Source: Synechococcus sp. MED850 (lineage in GTDB: Bacteria > Cyanobacteriota > Cyanobacteriia > PCC-6307 > Cyanobiaceae). From it: a stretch of DNA of 5,834 nt. The notes below the pieces were generated by a model. The model saw only the letters and a list, made by a program, of their open reading frames with translations, did not search any database and was not told where the DNA came from. The position numbers and the translations under genes are program-made. The DNA lies in assembly GCA_002700765.1 (NCBI GenBank), contig PAEP01000025.1:1-5834 (forward strand), in the 5' to 3' direction. The first letter of the stretch is position 1. Each line of letters starts with the position of its first letter. This document shows, in pieces, positions 1 to 5,834 of the stretch.

Positions 1-7
1 GAGGCCC

Positions 8-208
8 ATGCGGTTGTTCAAAGTCACCGCCTGCATCCCCAGCCCTGAAAAGGTGCGGACGCAGCGCGAATTGCAGAACACCTTCTTCACCAAGTGGGTC
101 CCCTACGACAGCTGGTTCGCTGAGCAACAGCGGATTCAGAAGCAAGGCGGCCGCATCATCAAGGTGGAGCTCTGCACCGGCGGCCGCCAGGTCAACGTCG
201 GCAACTGA
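8..208 (+). CDS. apcC: Allophycocyanin-associated 7.8 kDa phycobilisome core linker, ApcC
   Basis: This small linker polypeptide sits in the phycobilisome core, where family members bind an allophycocyanin trimer and tune its assembly and energy transfer on the stromal face of the thylakoid. The 66-residue length is the usual ApcC length. The sequence follows the CpcD-type linker domain throughout: an N-terminal strand MRLFKVTACIPSP, then RTQRELQNTFFTKWVPYDSWF (residues 17-37), then the conserved EQQRIQKQGGRIIKVEL (39-55). The ATG at 8 is preceded by GAGG at the very edge of the window, so the ribosome site is only partly visible. In cyanobacteria apcC normally ends the apcA-apcB-apcC operon. 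The upstream genes would lie outside the window, and the terminator about 20 bp after the stop fits the end of an operon. A CpcD rod-capping linker is the alternative, but the close match to core linkers favours ApcC. Confidence 0.95.
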   Translation: MRLFKVTACIPSPEKVRTQRELQNTFFTKWVPYDSWFAEQQRIQKQGGRIIKVELCTGGRQVNVGN

Positions 209-227
209 TCTCGAATAAAACCTCTTG

Positions 228-254
228 AACCCGACCGAACGGTCGGGTTTTTTT
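228..254 (+). terminator. Rho-independent terminator of the apc operon
   Basis: A perfect 10-bp inverted repeat, AACCCGACCG (228-237) and CGGTCGGGTT (240-249), closes on a minimal AA loop (wider in practice). The T-run 248-254 (seven T) follows directly. It begins 19 bp after the apcC stop and reads in the apcC direction. On the opposite strand the stem is followed by TTCAAGAGG rather than a T-run, so it probably does not stop tlyA transcription efficiently. Confidence 0.93.
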
Positions 255-314
255 GATGCCCAACCATCCACGTTGCTTCAAGACGCTTGAGTCTTTGTGC
301 GGTGGGATCACCTT

Positions 315-330
315 TGGGCTGATCAGCCCA
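315..330 (-). terminator. Perfect palindrome over the tlyA stop codon; possible 3' hairpin
   Basis: TGGGCTGATCAGCCCA is identical to its reverse complement over 16 bp. In RNA it would fold into a 6-bp GC-rich stem with a GAUC loop. The tlyA stop codon (TGA, 323-325 on the minus strand) sits in the centre. No T-run follows on the minus strand (AAAGGTGATC follows), so it is not a classical terminator. It could be a 3'-end stabilising hairpin, a weak or factor-assisted terminator, or a chance palindrome. Confidence 0.3.
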
Positions 331-1126
331 GGGTTGCAGCCACCAGCTCCTGAAGATCGGGCAGCGCAGCCGTTACATCCTGCGCCAGCCAAAGCACGTA
401 TTCGTGATTGCCTGCGGGACCCACGATCGGCGATGCCACAACCCCCTGAGGGAACCAGTTGAGATCTGCAGCAGATGCGATCACCATCGCGATTGCATCG
501 ACATGAGCCTCTGGATCACGCACAACACCGCCTTTGCCGACACGGTTTTTACCGACCTCAAACTGAGGCTTCACGAGGACCAACGCCTCAGCATCGTCAC
601 CCTCCAGCAAGCGGCGCAGAGCTGGAAGCACCAAACGCAACGAGATGAACGACACGTCCGTTACCGCCAGCGTGGGCCAGGGATCAGCATCGCCGTAAAG
701 ATCAGAGGGCTGCAAATGGCGCAGGTTGGTGCGCTCCCGCAGCACCACCCGTTCATCCGTGCGCAGGCTCCAGGCGGTCTGGCCGTAACCCACGTCCACT
801 CCGTACACACGCTGAGCTCCGTGCTGAAGCAGGCAATCGGTGAAGCCGCCTGTGGAGATGCCGCCATCCAGACAGACGCGACCCTCAACAGAGATCGGAA
901 AGGCCTCAAGACCAGCCAGCAACTTGTCACCACCACGCGAGACAAAACGCGGCGGCCGCTCCACGGTTAAGAGTCGATCAACCGCGATGTCCATCCCCGG
1001 TTTGTCGAGCAACTGGCCCGCTCCATCGCGAACCTTGCCTGCACGGATCAACTGCTGAGCCTGCTGGCGGGATGTCGCCAAACCAAGGGTCAGAAGCTGC
1101 AGATCAAGGCGCTGTTTTGATGCCAT
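323..1126 (-). CDS. tlyA: TlyA-family rRNA (cytidine-2'-O)-methyltransferase
   Basis: The product is a SAM-dependent 2'-O-methyltransferase of the TlyA family. Characterised members methylate 23S rRNA C1920, and some also methylate 16S rRNA C1409. An S4 RNA-binding domain fills roughly residues 5-65 (RLDLQLLTLGLATSRQQAQQ, then IRAGKVRDG). It is joined by RFVSRGGDKL (60-69) to an FtsJ-like methyltransferase domain. SAM-binding motif I is LDGGISTGGFTDCLL (86-100), with the acidic partner in YGVDVGYGQ (108-116). The catalytic tetrad expected from M. tuberculosis TlyA fits K68, D157 (TDVSFISL), K186 (KPQFE) and E242 (GNHEY). At 267 residues it is full length. The old name 'hemolysin A' for this family is misleading. 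The ATG at 1126 is chosen because the S4 domain starts at once, and a GACGGA stretch lies just upstream. It is transcribed toward apcC and divergent from the next gene. Whether it modifies one or both rRNA sites cannot be told here. Confidence 0.93.
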   Translation of the reverse strand: MASKQRLDLQLLTLGLATSRQQAQQLIRAGKVRDGAGQLLDKPGMDIAVDRLLTVERPPRFVSRGGDKLLAGLEAFPISVEGRVCLDGGISTGGFTDCLLQHGAQRVYGVDVGYGQTAWSLRTDERVVLRERTNLRHLQPSDLYGDADPWPTLAVTDVSFISLRLVLPALRRLLEGDDAEALVLVKPQFEVGKNRVGKGGVVRDPEAHVDAIAMVIASAADLNWFPQGVVASPIVGPAGNHEYVLWLAQDVTAALPDLQELVAATLG

Positions 1127-1222
1127 TCCGTCATAAAAGCAGATGCGATCCCGAAGAAAACCAGGGATCCAACCGGTGAAATGGATTCCGCCTAGAGGAT
1201 CTGTTCAACCGCCCGTCAGGAC
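1127..1222. promoter_or_regulatory. Divergent spacer between tlyA and the small unknown gene
   Basis: These 96 bp must carry the promoter for tlyA and probably that for the rightward 66-residue gene and ftsW. No convincing sigma-70 pair is visible. On the minus strand a TTTTAT element about 10 bp before the tlyA ATG is the only AT-rich -10-like stretch. A 6-bp inverted repeat, GATCCC (1147-1152) and GGGATC (1164-1169), with an 11-nt spacer could be an operator or chance. Confidence 0.3.
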
Positions 1223-1423
1223 GTGTCCGACCACCCTCCAAAATCTCCCAAGGTGGTGCCGCTGTTGAGGCCCGGCACGTTCGTGACTCTGGAAAATCAG
1301 CCGTCTGATCTCCCTCCGTTTCAATTGATCCACTGCCGCGGAGGACGATGCTGGGTTCGGCAGCAAGCGTGGGGCCAGCATGTGCAGTGGGAAGTGGAGC
1401 ATGAGCGGCTAAGAGCGGCTTAA
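1223..1423 (+). CDS. Small protein of unknown function (66 aa), upstream of ftsW
   Basis: I do not recognise this protein. The reading frame begins with GTG at 1223. An in-frame TAG at 1193 and the absence of ATG or GTG between them leave 1223 as the earliest usual start; an in-frame GTG at residue 11 (1253) is an alternative. AGGA precedes the GTG by a single base, which is poor spacing. The product is soluble, with no membrane segment or signal peptide. After a Pro/Lys-rich start (residues 2-10) comes an alternating hydrophobic pattern, LRPGTFVTLENQP, then FQLIHCRGGRCWVRQQAWG, then WEVEHERLRAA. Short strands and Gly turns suggest a small SH3-like beta barrel, but this is inference. Two cysteines (C38, C43) flank the GG turn. 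It lies in the same direction as ftsW, 49 bp upstream, so cotranscription is likely. The protein-like composition makes a real gene more likely than chance, but this is not proven. Confidence 0.62.
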   Translation: MSDHPPKSPKVVPLLRPGTFVTLENQPSDLPPFQLIHCRGGRCWVRQQAWGQHVQWEVEHERLRAA

Positions 1424-1472
1424 TCACCCTTGGCAAAGCCTCCCCGACGCGGCTCAATGGACCAACAATTCG

Positions 1473-2702
1473 ATGTCTCGCGCTCCCTTGACCACTGCGT
1501 CCGTATCCCAACGTCGATCAGCCCGGGAGCGGATCAAAAAACCACCCGGCCTTGGCCAGCGGCTGATGCCTTTGCCTTGGTCCCTCTGGCCAGCTGAAGC
1601 GCGTTTGCTGGTTGGGCTGTCGGCGTTTTGGAGTATCGCGGGTCTCGTTGTTCTTGGATCCGCCAGTTGGTGGGTGGCTCTGCGGGAAATGGGAGATGGC
1701 GCGTTCTACATCAAGCGACAGGCCGTTTGGCTGGTCGCCAGTTGGAGCCTGCTTGGATTAGCGATCACCACCAGTTTGCGGCGCTGGTTGAAGTGGTCAG
1801 GCCCCGCTCTTTGGGTGGGGTGTTTGATGATCGCCGCCACCCTGGTGATGGGCACCACCGTGAATGGGGCCAGCCGATGGTTGGTCATCGGACCATTGCA
1901 GGTGCAACCCTCGGAACTGGTGAAACCCTTTGTGGTCCTCCAGGCCGCCAATCTGTTCGCTCCTTGGAAACGGGTTGGACTCGATCAGAAGATTCTCTGG
2001 CTGGGAAGTTTCGGAGCTCTGCTGCTGCTGATCCTTAAGCAGCCCAACCTCTCCACAGCAGCCCTCATGGGCCTCACGCTTTGGATGGTGGCGCTTGCAG
2101 CAGGGCTGCGTTTAACCAGCCTTTTCGGTACTGCCCTGGCCGGCGTCGGCATGGGTGTGACCAGCATCCTCATGAACGAATACCAACGGCTGCGAGTTGT
2201 GTCGTTCCTGGATCCTTGGCAGGACCCCATGGGAGATGGATATCAACTTGTCCAAAGCCTTTTGGCGATCGGCTCCGGTGGCCTGGCAGGACAGGGCTAC
2301 GGACTCTCCACCCAAAAGCTGCAATACCTGCCCATCCAGAGCACGGACTTCATCTACGCGGTGTTTGCCGAAGAGTTCGGATTTGTGGGATCAGTGATGT
2401 TGCTGTTGTTCCTGATGCTGGTGGCCTGGGTTGGACTGCGCGTTGCCCTGCGCTGCCGCAGCAATCAGGCACGGCTGGTGGCGATCGGCTGCTGCACCAT
2501 CCTCGTGGGCCAGTCGATTCTGAACATCGCTGTGGCTTCCGGCGCGATGCCCACCACCGGCCTGCCATTGCCGATGATCAGCTACGGCGGCAACTCACTG
2601 ATGTCCAGCCTGGTGATCATGGGCTTGTTGATCCGTTGCTCGATGGAGTCCACCGGTTTGATCGGGGGGCGTCCACAAGCAACGCAACGACCCAGGCGCT
2701 GA
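1473..2702 (+). CDS. ftsW: FtsW, SEDS-family peptidoglycan glycosyltransferase of the divisome
   Basis: FtsW polymerises lipid II into glycan strands at the division septum, partnered by a class B penicillin-binding protein. The 409-residue protein has a basic cytoplasmic N-terminus (1-40) and then about ten membrane helices, starting near ARLLVGLSAFWSIAGLVVLG (43-62) and ending near SLMSSLVIMGLLI (375-387). SEDS signatures are all present: NGASRWL (131-137), QPSELVKP (145-152), RVVSFLDPWQDP (241-252), TDFIYAVFAEEFGFVG (291-306) and PTTGLPLPMISYGG (360-373). D292 aligns with the catalytic aspartate known from RodA and FtsW. RodA is the main alternative; the C-terminal PTTGLPLPMISYGG signature and overall pattern favour FtsW moderately. 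The ATG at 1473 has no clear ribosome site; no in-frame ATG or GTG precedes it back to the preceding gene. The next in-frame ATG, at residue 32, would still keep all helices. It follows the small unknown gene and precedes the cytochrome c genes with no evident functional link. Confidence 0.93.
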   Translation: MSRAPLTTASVSQRRSARERIKKPPGLGQRLMPLPWSLWPAEARLLVGLSAFWSIAGLVVLGSASWWVALREMGDGAFYIKRQAVWLVASWSLLGLAITTSLRRWLKWSGPALWVGCLMIAATLVMGTTVNGASRWLVIGPLQVQPSELVKPFVVLQAANLFAPWKRVGLDQKILWLGSFGALLLLILKQPNLSTAALMGLTLWMVALAAGLRLTSLFGTALAGVGMGVTSILMNEYQRLRVVSFLDPWQDPMGDGYQLVQSLLAIGSGGLAGQGYGLSTQKLQYLPIQSTDFIYAVFAEEFGFVGSVMLLLFLMLVAWVGLRVALRCRSNQARLVAIGCCTILVGQSILNIAVASGAMPTTGLPLPMISYGGNSLMSSLVIMGLLIRCSMESTGLIGGRPQATQRPRR

Positions 2703-2834
2703 TCGAACGCTGTCCATCGCCCTACAAGGAGGGAGTCGAACAAAGCCAACGCCGTCAATCAAGACCAGCCATCTCCTCGATAGGGTGACACTCTCGACCG
2801 TGCATGCATCCTGGACCTGCTGCTGCTCTCGGAT
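2703..2834. promoter_or_regulatory. Spacer between ftsW and ccdA with an unused strong Shine-Dalgarno
   Basis: This 132-bp gap holds no gene I can support. AAGGAGG at 2726-2732 is a full anti-SD match, but no ATG, GTG or TTG lies at a usable distance after it. TAGGGT (2781-2786) fits a loose TANNNT -10 hexamer and could start ccdA transcription, though no good -35 is seen. TGCATGCA (2801-2808) is an 8-bp palindrome just before ccdA. No terminator with a T-run follows ftsW, so read-through into ccdA is possible. Confidence 0.3.
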
Positions 2835-3524
2835 TTGGCACAACGCAGTGAGCAGCTGCTGGGTCAGGCTCTGAATCAACCGGGCCCACTCACCATTGCT
2901 GCCGTGTTCGCTGGGGGAGCACTGACCAGCCTTGGGCCGTGTTCCCTCTCCCTGTTGCCAGTCACCCTGGCCTACCTAGCCGGCTTTGAAGATGGTCGTG
3001 CCCCTTGGCAGCGCAGCCTGGCTTTTTGCAGTGGCATCGTTGGCGCCCTTGTCCTTCTTGGAAGTCTGAGCGGGCTTCTGGGAAAGATCTACGGCCAAGT
3101 GCCGGCGCTGATCCCAACGCTGGTGGCTGTTCTTGCCGTGGTGATGGGCCTCAATCTCCTCGGTGTGCTGCGCATTCCTCTACCGAATGGACCTGACCCG
3201 GAAGCCTGGCGGCGGCGGGTGCCCAGCGCCCTGGCTCCGGTGGCGGCGGGTCTTGCTTTCGGATTAGCAGCCTCACCCTGCACCACACCAGTGCTGGCGG
3301 TGTTGCTCGGCTGGATCGCCCAGAGCGGCCGACCCTTGGTCGGGATGGCCTTGCTCACCAGCTTCGGTGTCGGACAAGTGCTTCCTCTTCTCCTGGCTGG
3401 CCTCTTTGCAGCCAGTGTGCCGCGGTTGCTTTCCCTGCGTGCTGTTGGCCGCTGGGTTCCACCGATCAGCGGGGTGATCTTGCTGGCCAGCGGGCTGTTG
3501 ACCCTGCTGGCGCGCTGGAGCTGA
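2835..3524 (+). CDS. ccdA: CcdA, thylakoid thiol-disulfide transporter for cytochrome c maturation
   Basis: CcdA is a short DsbD-like membrane protein that passes electrons from stromal thioredoxin across the membrane to keep apocytochrome c cysteines, or a lumenal thioredoxin-like protein, reduced before heme attachment. The predicted 229-residue product has about six membrane helices. It has the two hallmark cysteines in matching contexts: C36 in LTSLGPCSLSLLPVTLAYLAG (residues 30-50) and C149 in AFGLAASPCTTPVLAVLLGW (141-160). The two halves show the expected internal pseudo-symmetry. C65 is an extra cysteine in helix 2. The start is uncertain. The coordinate given is a TTG without a visible ribosome site. 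The frame is open upstream to a TAG at 2781 with no ATG or GTG, and the preceding codons read ILDLLLLSD like real coding sequence. ccs1 follows after 24 bp, supporting a cytochrome c maturation operon. Confidence 0.9.
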   Translation: MAQRSEQLLGQALNQPGPLTIAAVFAGGALTSLGPCSLSLLPVTLAYLAGFEDGRAPWQRSLAFCSGIVGALVLLGSLSGLLGKIYGQVPALIPTLVAVLAVVMGLNLLGVLRIPLPNGPDPEAWRRRVPSALAPVAAGLAFGLAASPCTTPVLAVLLGWIAQSGRPLVGMALLTSFGVGQVLPLLLAGLFAASVPRLLSLRAVGRWVPPISGVILLASGLLTLLARWS

Positions 3525-3548
3525 TCAGCAGATGAGCGGAGCGATGCC

Positions 3549-4886
3549 ATGACCACCGCGTTACGTCGTCTGGCGACCTGGCTCTCCGATCTGCGCCTCG
3601 CGATCGTGCTGCTGCTGTTGATTGCTGGCGCCAGCGCAGTTGGCACAGCCATCCCCCAGGGAGATCCGCCAGCCAGTTATCTCGATGCCTATGCCGACAC
3701 GCCCTGGCTGGGGCTGCTCCATGGTCAACAGGTGCTTCAGCTGGGGCTTGATCACGTGTACAGCAGCAGTTGGTTTCTGCTGCTGCTGGCCTGGCTTGGT
3801 CTGGCCCTGATCCTCTGCAGCTGGCGACGGCAATGGCCAGCCTTGGTTGCAGCTCGCCAGTGGATTGATTATCGATCGCCCCGACAGCTCACCAAGCTGG
3901 CCATTGCGGAAAGCATCCCTGTTTCTGATTCAGGGGCATCCCTAAAGCAACTCAAGGAGATCCTGCAAAGCAAGCGTTGGCAACTGCGCGTTCATTCCGA
4001 TCGCATGGCCGCACGCAAGGGCGTGATCGGCCGAGTCGGCCCTTTATTGGTGCACACAGGTCTGGTGTTGCTGATGCTGGGTGCGGTGTGGGGTGCCTTG
4101 GCCGGTAACCGACTGGAACGGTTCCTCGCCCCTGGACGGTCGCTGGATCTGCTGAGCCGCAGCGGCGAAAACCAACTCACCATCACGCTTCAGCGTTTCG
4201 GGATCGAACGGGATCCTGCAGGGAGACCTGAACAATTCCGCTCCGTGTTGGATCTGACGGACACCGTTGATGCCAAACCGGTTCAACGGGAAATCAGCGT
4301 CAACCACCCGCTGCGCTACCGGGGGATCACTGTGTATCAAGCGGACTGGTCCCTGGCGACGATCAGCCTCCAGATCGGTCGCAGTCCTGTGCTGGAGCTA
4401 CCCCTTCAGAGCTTCCCACAACTGGGTGAGCAGGAGTGGGGGCTCGTGCTGCCCACCCGCCCGGATGGCAGCGAACCGGTGCTGCTGAGCCTGAACAGTG
4501 AGCAGGGTCCAGTGCAGGTGTTTGATGAAACAGGAGAGTCCCTCGCTCTGTTGCGACCAGGTGGCAACGCCGAGGAGGTCAAAGGGCTTCCACTGCGCGT
4601 CGCGTCCGTGCTGCCAGCCAGTGGACTGTTGCTCAAACGGGATCCTGGGGTGCCGTTGGTGTATCTGGGTTTTGCCGTAACCCTTGTTGGCGGCAGCCTC
4701 AGCTTGATCGCGACCCGTCAGCTTTGGGCGATCGCTGCAGAGGGCCAACTGCACGTCGGTGGGCTCTGCAACCGCAATCTGGCGGCTTTCGCGGCCGAAC
4801 TGCCGCTGCTTGTCGCCCCGTTCAAAGCCAGCAAAACCGCTGCAGAACCTGGGCAGAAAGAGGAGCCTCTCGAGCCGTCACGGTGA
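3549..4886 (+). CDS. ccs1: Ccs1/CcsB (ResB-like), System II cytochrome c biogenesis protein
   Basis: Ccs1 forms the System II heme delivery and ligation complex with CcsA, attaching heme to apocytochromes c on the lumenal side of the thylakoid. The protein has 445 residues. Three N-terminal membrane helices lie near [20 protein letters not shown] (16-35), [18 protein letters not shown] (73-90) and [19 protein letters not shown] (164-182). A long lumenal domain follows, with the conserved [17 protein letters not shown] (251-267). A fourth helix lies near [19 protein letters not shown] (369-387), and the stromal tail carries the cyanobacterial [11 protein letters not shown] (404-414) motif. H169 in helix 3 is in the position of a family-conserved histidine, and H69 lies in the first loop ([12 protein letters not shown]). 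The start at 3549 has GGAG (3538-3541) 7 nt upstream and sits 24 bp after ccdA. CcsA, the usual partner, is not in the window. The C-terminal 25 residues are Lys/Glu/Pro-rich and probably disordered. Confidence 0.94.
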   Translation: MTTALRRLATWLSDLRLAIVLLLLIAGASAVGTAIPQGDPPASYLDAYADTPWLGLLHGQQVLQLGLDHVYSSSWFLLLLAWLGLALILCSWRRQWPALVAARQWIDYRSPRQLTKLAIAESIPVSDSGASLKQLKEILQSKRWQLRVHSDRMAARKGVIGRVGPLLVHTGLVLLMLGAVWGALAGNRLERFLAPGRSLDLLSRSGENQLTITLQRFGIERDPAGRPEQFRSVLDLTDTVDAKPVQREISVNHPLRYRGITVYQADWSLATISLQIGRSPVLELPLQSFPQLGEQEWGLVLPTRPDGSEPVLLSLNSEQGPVQVFDETGESLALLRPGGNAEEVKGLPLRVASVLPASGLLLKRDPGVPLVYLGFAVTLVGGSLSLIATRQLWAIAAEGQLHVGGLCNRNLAAFAAELPLLVAPFKASKTAAEPGQKEEPLEPSR

Positions 4887-5043
4887 ACTTGAGGGCATCA
4901 CGCATCGACCAGTCGCAGCTCGTTTGCCTGCTGCCATCAATCAACAACGAACATCAGTTGAAATTGGGCCTTGGTGCACCCGTGCCATCTCAATTGCTGC
5001 ACCAATCTGAGATTGCCGAGGAAAGCGGTTGATTCCCGCTCGG
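4887..5043. other. Convergent spacer between ccs1 and queF with weak hairpins
   Basis: I find no gene in these 157 bp. An 8-bp inverted repeat, TTGGTGCA (4971-4978) and TGCACCAA (4998-5005), has a 19-nt loop. A second structure is GCCG (5015-5018) plus AGCGG (5024-5028) pairing with CCGCT (5036-5040) and CGGC (5041-5044), with a 5-nt bulge. It abuts the queF stop codon. Neither is followed by a T-run on either strand, so they are at best candidate 3'-end structures for the two convergent transcripts. Confidence 0.25.
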
Positions 5044-5469
5044 CTAGCAGGGCAGACGGGTTCCGTGGCTGACCCGTACAACGGTATGCACATTTCCGCG
5101 AGGGTTGAAGTCAGCCTCTAGCTGCATCCAGACGGGGGCACACGCTTCGACGAGATCGTCGAGGATCCGATTCGAAACCTCCTCATGAGAGATCGAGCGA
5201 TCGCGATAGCTGTTGACGTAAAGCTTGATCGCCTTGAGCTCCACCACCCGAGGACCTGGTTGGTAAGTCAGACGCAGCACGGCGAAGTCGGGATAGCCCG
5301 AAAAGGGACATTTGCAAGTGAATTCGGGCAGTTCAATCGACACCTCATAGGGCCTTCCAGGCCGTGGGTTGTCAAAACAAACCAATTCAGCATCAGCAAT
5401 GGCTCTCTCGCCGTAGTGCGGGGTTTGCGTCGATGCCTCTGTTTCGATGGCCACGAGGAAAAGCGACAA
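5044..5469 (-). CDS. queF: QueF, NADPH-dependent 7-cyano-7-deazaguanine (preQ0) reductase
   Basis: QueF reduces the nitrile of preQ0 to the aminomethyl group of preQ1, the base inserted into tRNAs on the way to queuosine. This is the short, unimodal YkvM-type form, about 141 residues with one tunnel-fold domain, rather than the long E. coli type. The active site reads EFTCKCPFSGYPDFA (49-63): C54 is the expected nucleophile that forms the thioimide and D61 the proton donor. The QueF signature ELKAIKLYVNSYRDRSISHEE (77-97) follows, with H95-E96 as substrate-binding residues. C52 is a second nearby cysteine. The start is ambiguous. TTG at 5469 is the only conventional start after an in-frame TAG upstream; AAGGA sits only 2 nt before it. 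GTG at 5454 (residue 6) is an alternative. Homology to the family becomes strong only from about TPHYGERAIADAEL (16-29). It is convergent with ccs1 and divergent from glnB. Confidence 0.95.
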   Translation of the reverse strand: MSLFLVAIETEASTQTPHYGERAIADAELVCFDNPRPGRPYEVSIELPEFTCKCPFSGYPDFAVLRLTYQPGPRVVELKAIKLYVNSYRDRSISHEEVSNRILDDLVEACAPVWMQLEADFNPRGNVHTVVRVSHGTRLPC

Positions 5470-5546
5470 TGTCCTTATGACTCGAACCTAACGAACCAGT
5501 CTCAGAAGACTGGAGATGCGCAACGGCAAGCCAATTCCACTGTTCT

Positions 5547-5834
<288 letters not shown>

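Noticed and set aside
404..970. A 188-codon plus-strand frame antisense to tlyA
   Set aside because: TlyA motifs on the minus strand are unambiguous; this frame is a high-GC shadow rich in Arg, His and Thr.
1131..1511. A 126-codon minus-strand frame covering the small gene and the ftsW start
   Set aside because: Its translation is low-complexity Arg/Ser/Pro/Gly without any recognisable motif, and it runs antisense to better-supported genes.
1457..1597. A 46-codon ORF (ATG at 1457) overlapping the ftsW start out of frame
   Set aside because: It has no Shine-Dalgarno sequence and no recognisable features; it is likely chance.
2081..2788. A 235-codon plus-strand frame overlapping the end of ftsW and reaching into the spacer
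   Set aside because: It is the out-of-frame shadow of ftsW. Its composition is Arg/His/Pro-rich with no domain, although its tail fills most of the ftsW-ccdA spacer.
3532..3552. A six-codon mini-ORF between ccdA and ccs1 whose TGA overlaps the ccs1 ATG
   Set aside because: The ATGA overlap is suggestive of translational coupling, but six codons with no ribosome site at proper spacing is well within chance.

Overview
The window looks like a piece of a marine picocyanobacterial chromosome, most likely Synechococcus. It has a phycobilisome core linker gene (apcC), System II cytochrome c maturation genes (ccdA and ccs1) and a cyanobacterial-type PII gene (glnB). The DNA is fairly GC-rich with short intergenic spacers. 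Prochlorococcus normally lacks apcC, which argues against it. The strain cannot be named from the sequence.

Layout: apcC (8-208, +) ends in a strong rho-independent terminator (228-254). It converges on tlyA (323-1126, -), an rRNA 2'-O-methyltransferase whose stop codon lies inside a perfect 16-bp palindrome. A 96-bp spacer separates tlyA from a divergent gene for a 66-residue protein of unknown function (1223-1423, +). This is followed 49 bp later by ftsW (1473-2702, +), the septal peptidoglycan glycosyltransferase. After a 132-bp spacer come ccdA (2835-3524, +) and ccs1 (3549-4886, +), only 24 bp apart and very probably cotranscribed. queF (5044-5469, -) converges on ccs1 across 157 bp. A 144-bp divergent region rich in inverted repeats then leads to glnB (5614 to the window edge, +), which is cut off by the window.

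How the genes fit together: most are housekeeping genes with separate jobs, namely light harvesting, ribosome modification, cell division, queuosine precursor synthesis and nitrogen signalling. The real functional unit is ccdA-ccs1. CcdA carries reducing equivalents across the thylakoid membrane, and Ccs1 works with CcsA (not in this window) to deliver and attach heme to cytochromes f, c6 and c550.

I see no mobile element, phage gene, CRISPR array, tRNA or rRNA, and no clear new multi-gene system. The most interesting unexplained signal is in the glnB leader. Two mutually exclusive hairpins overlap there: one leaves a Shine-Dalgarno-like AGGG free and the other buries it. An overlapping upstream ORF and an imperfect NtcA-like site lie alongside. 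All of this is inferred from sequence alone.
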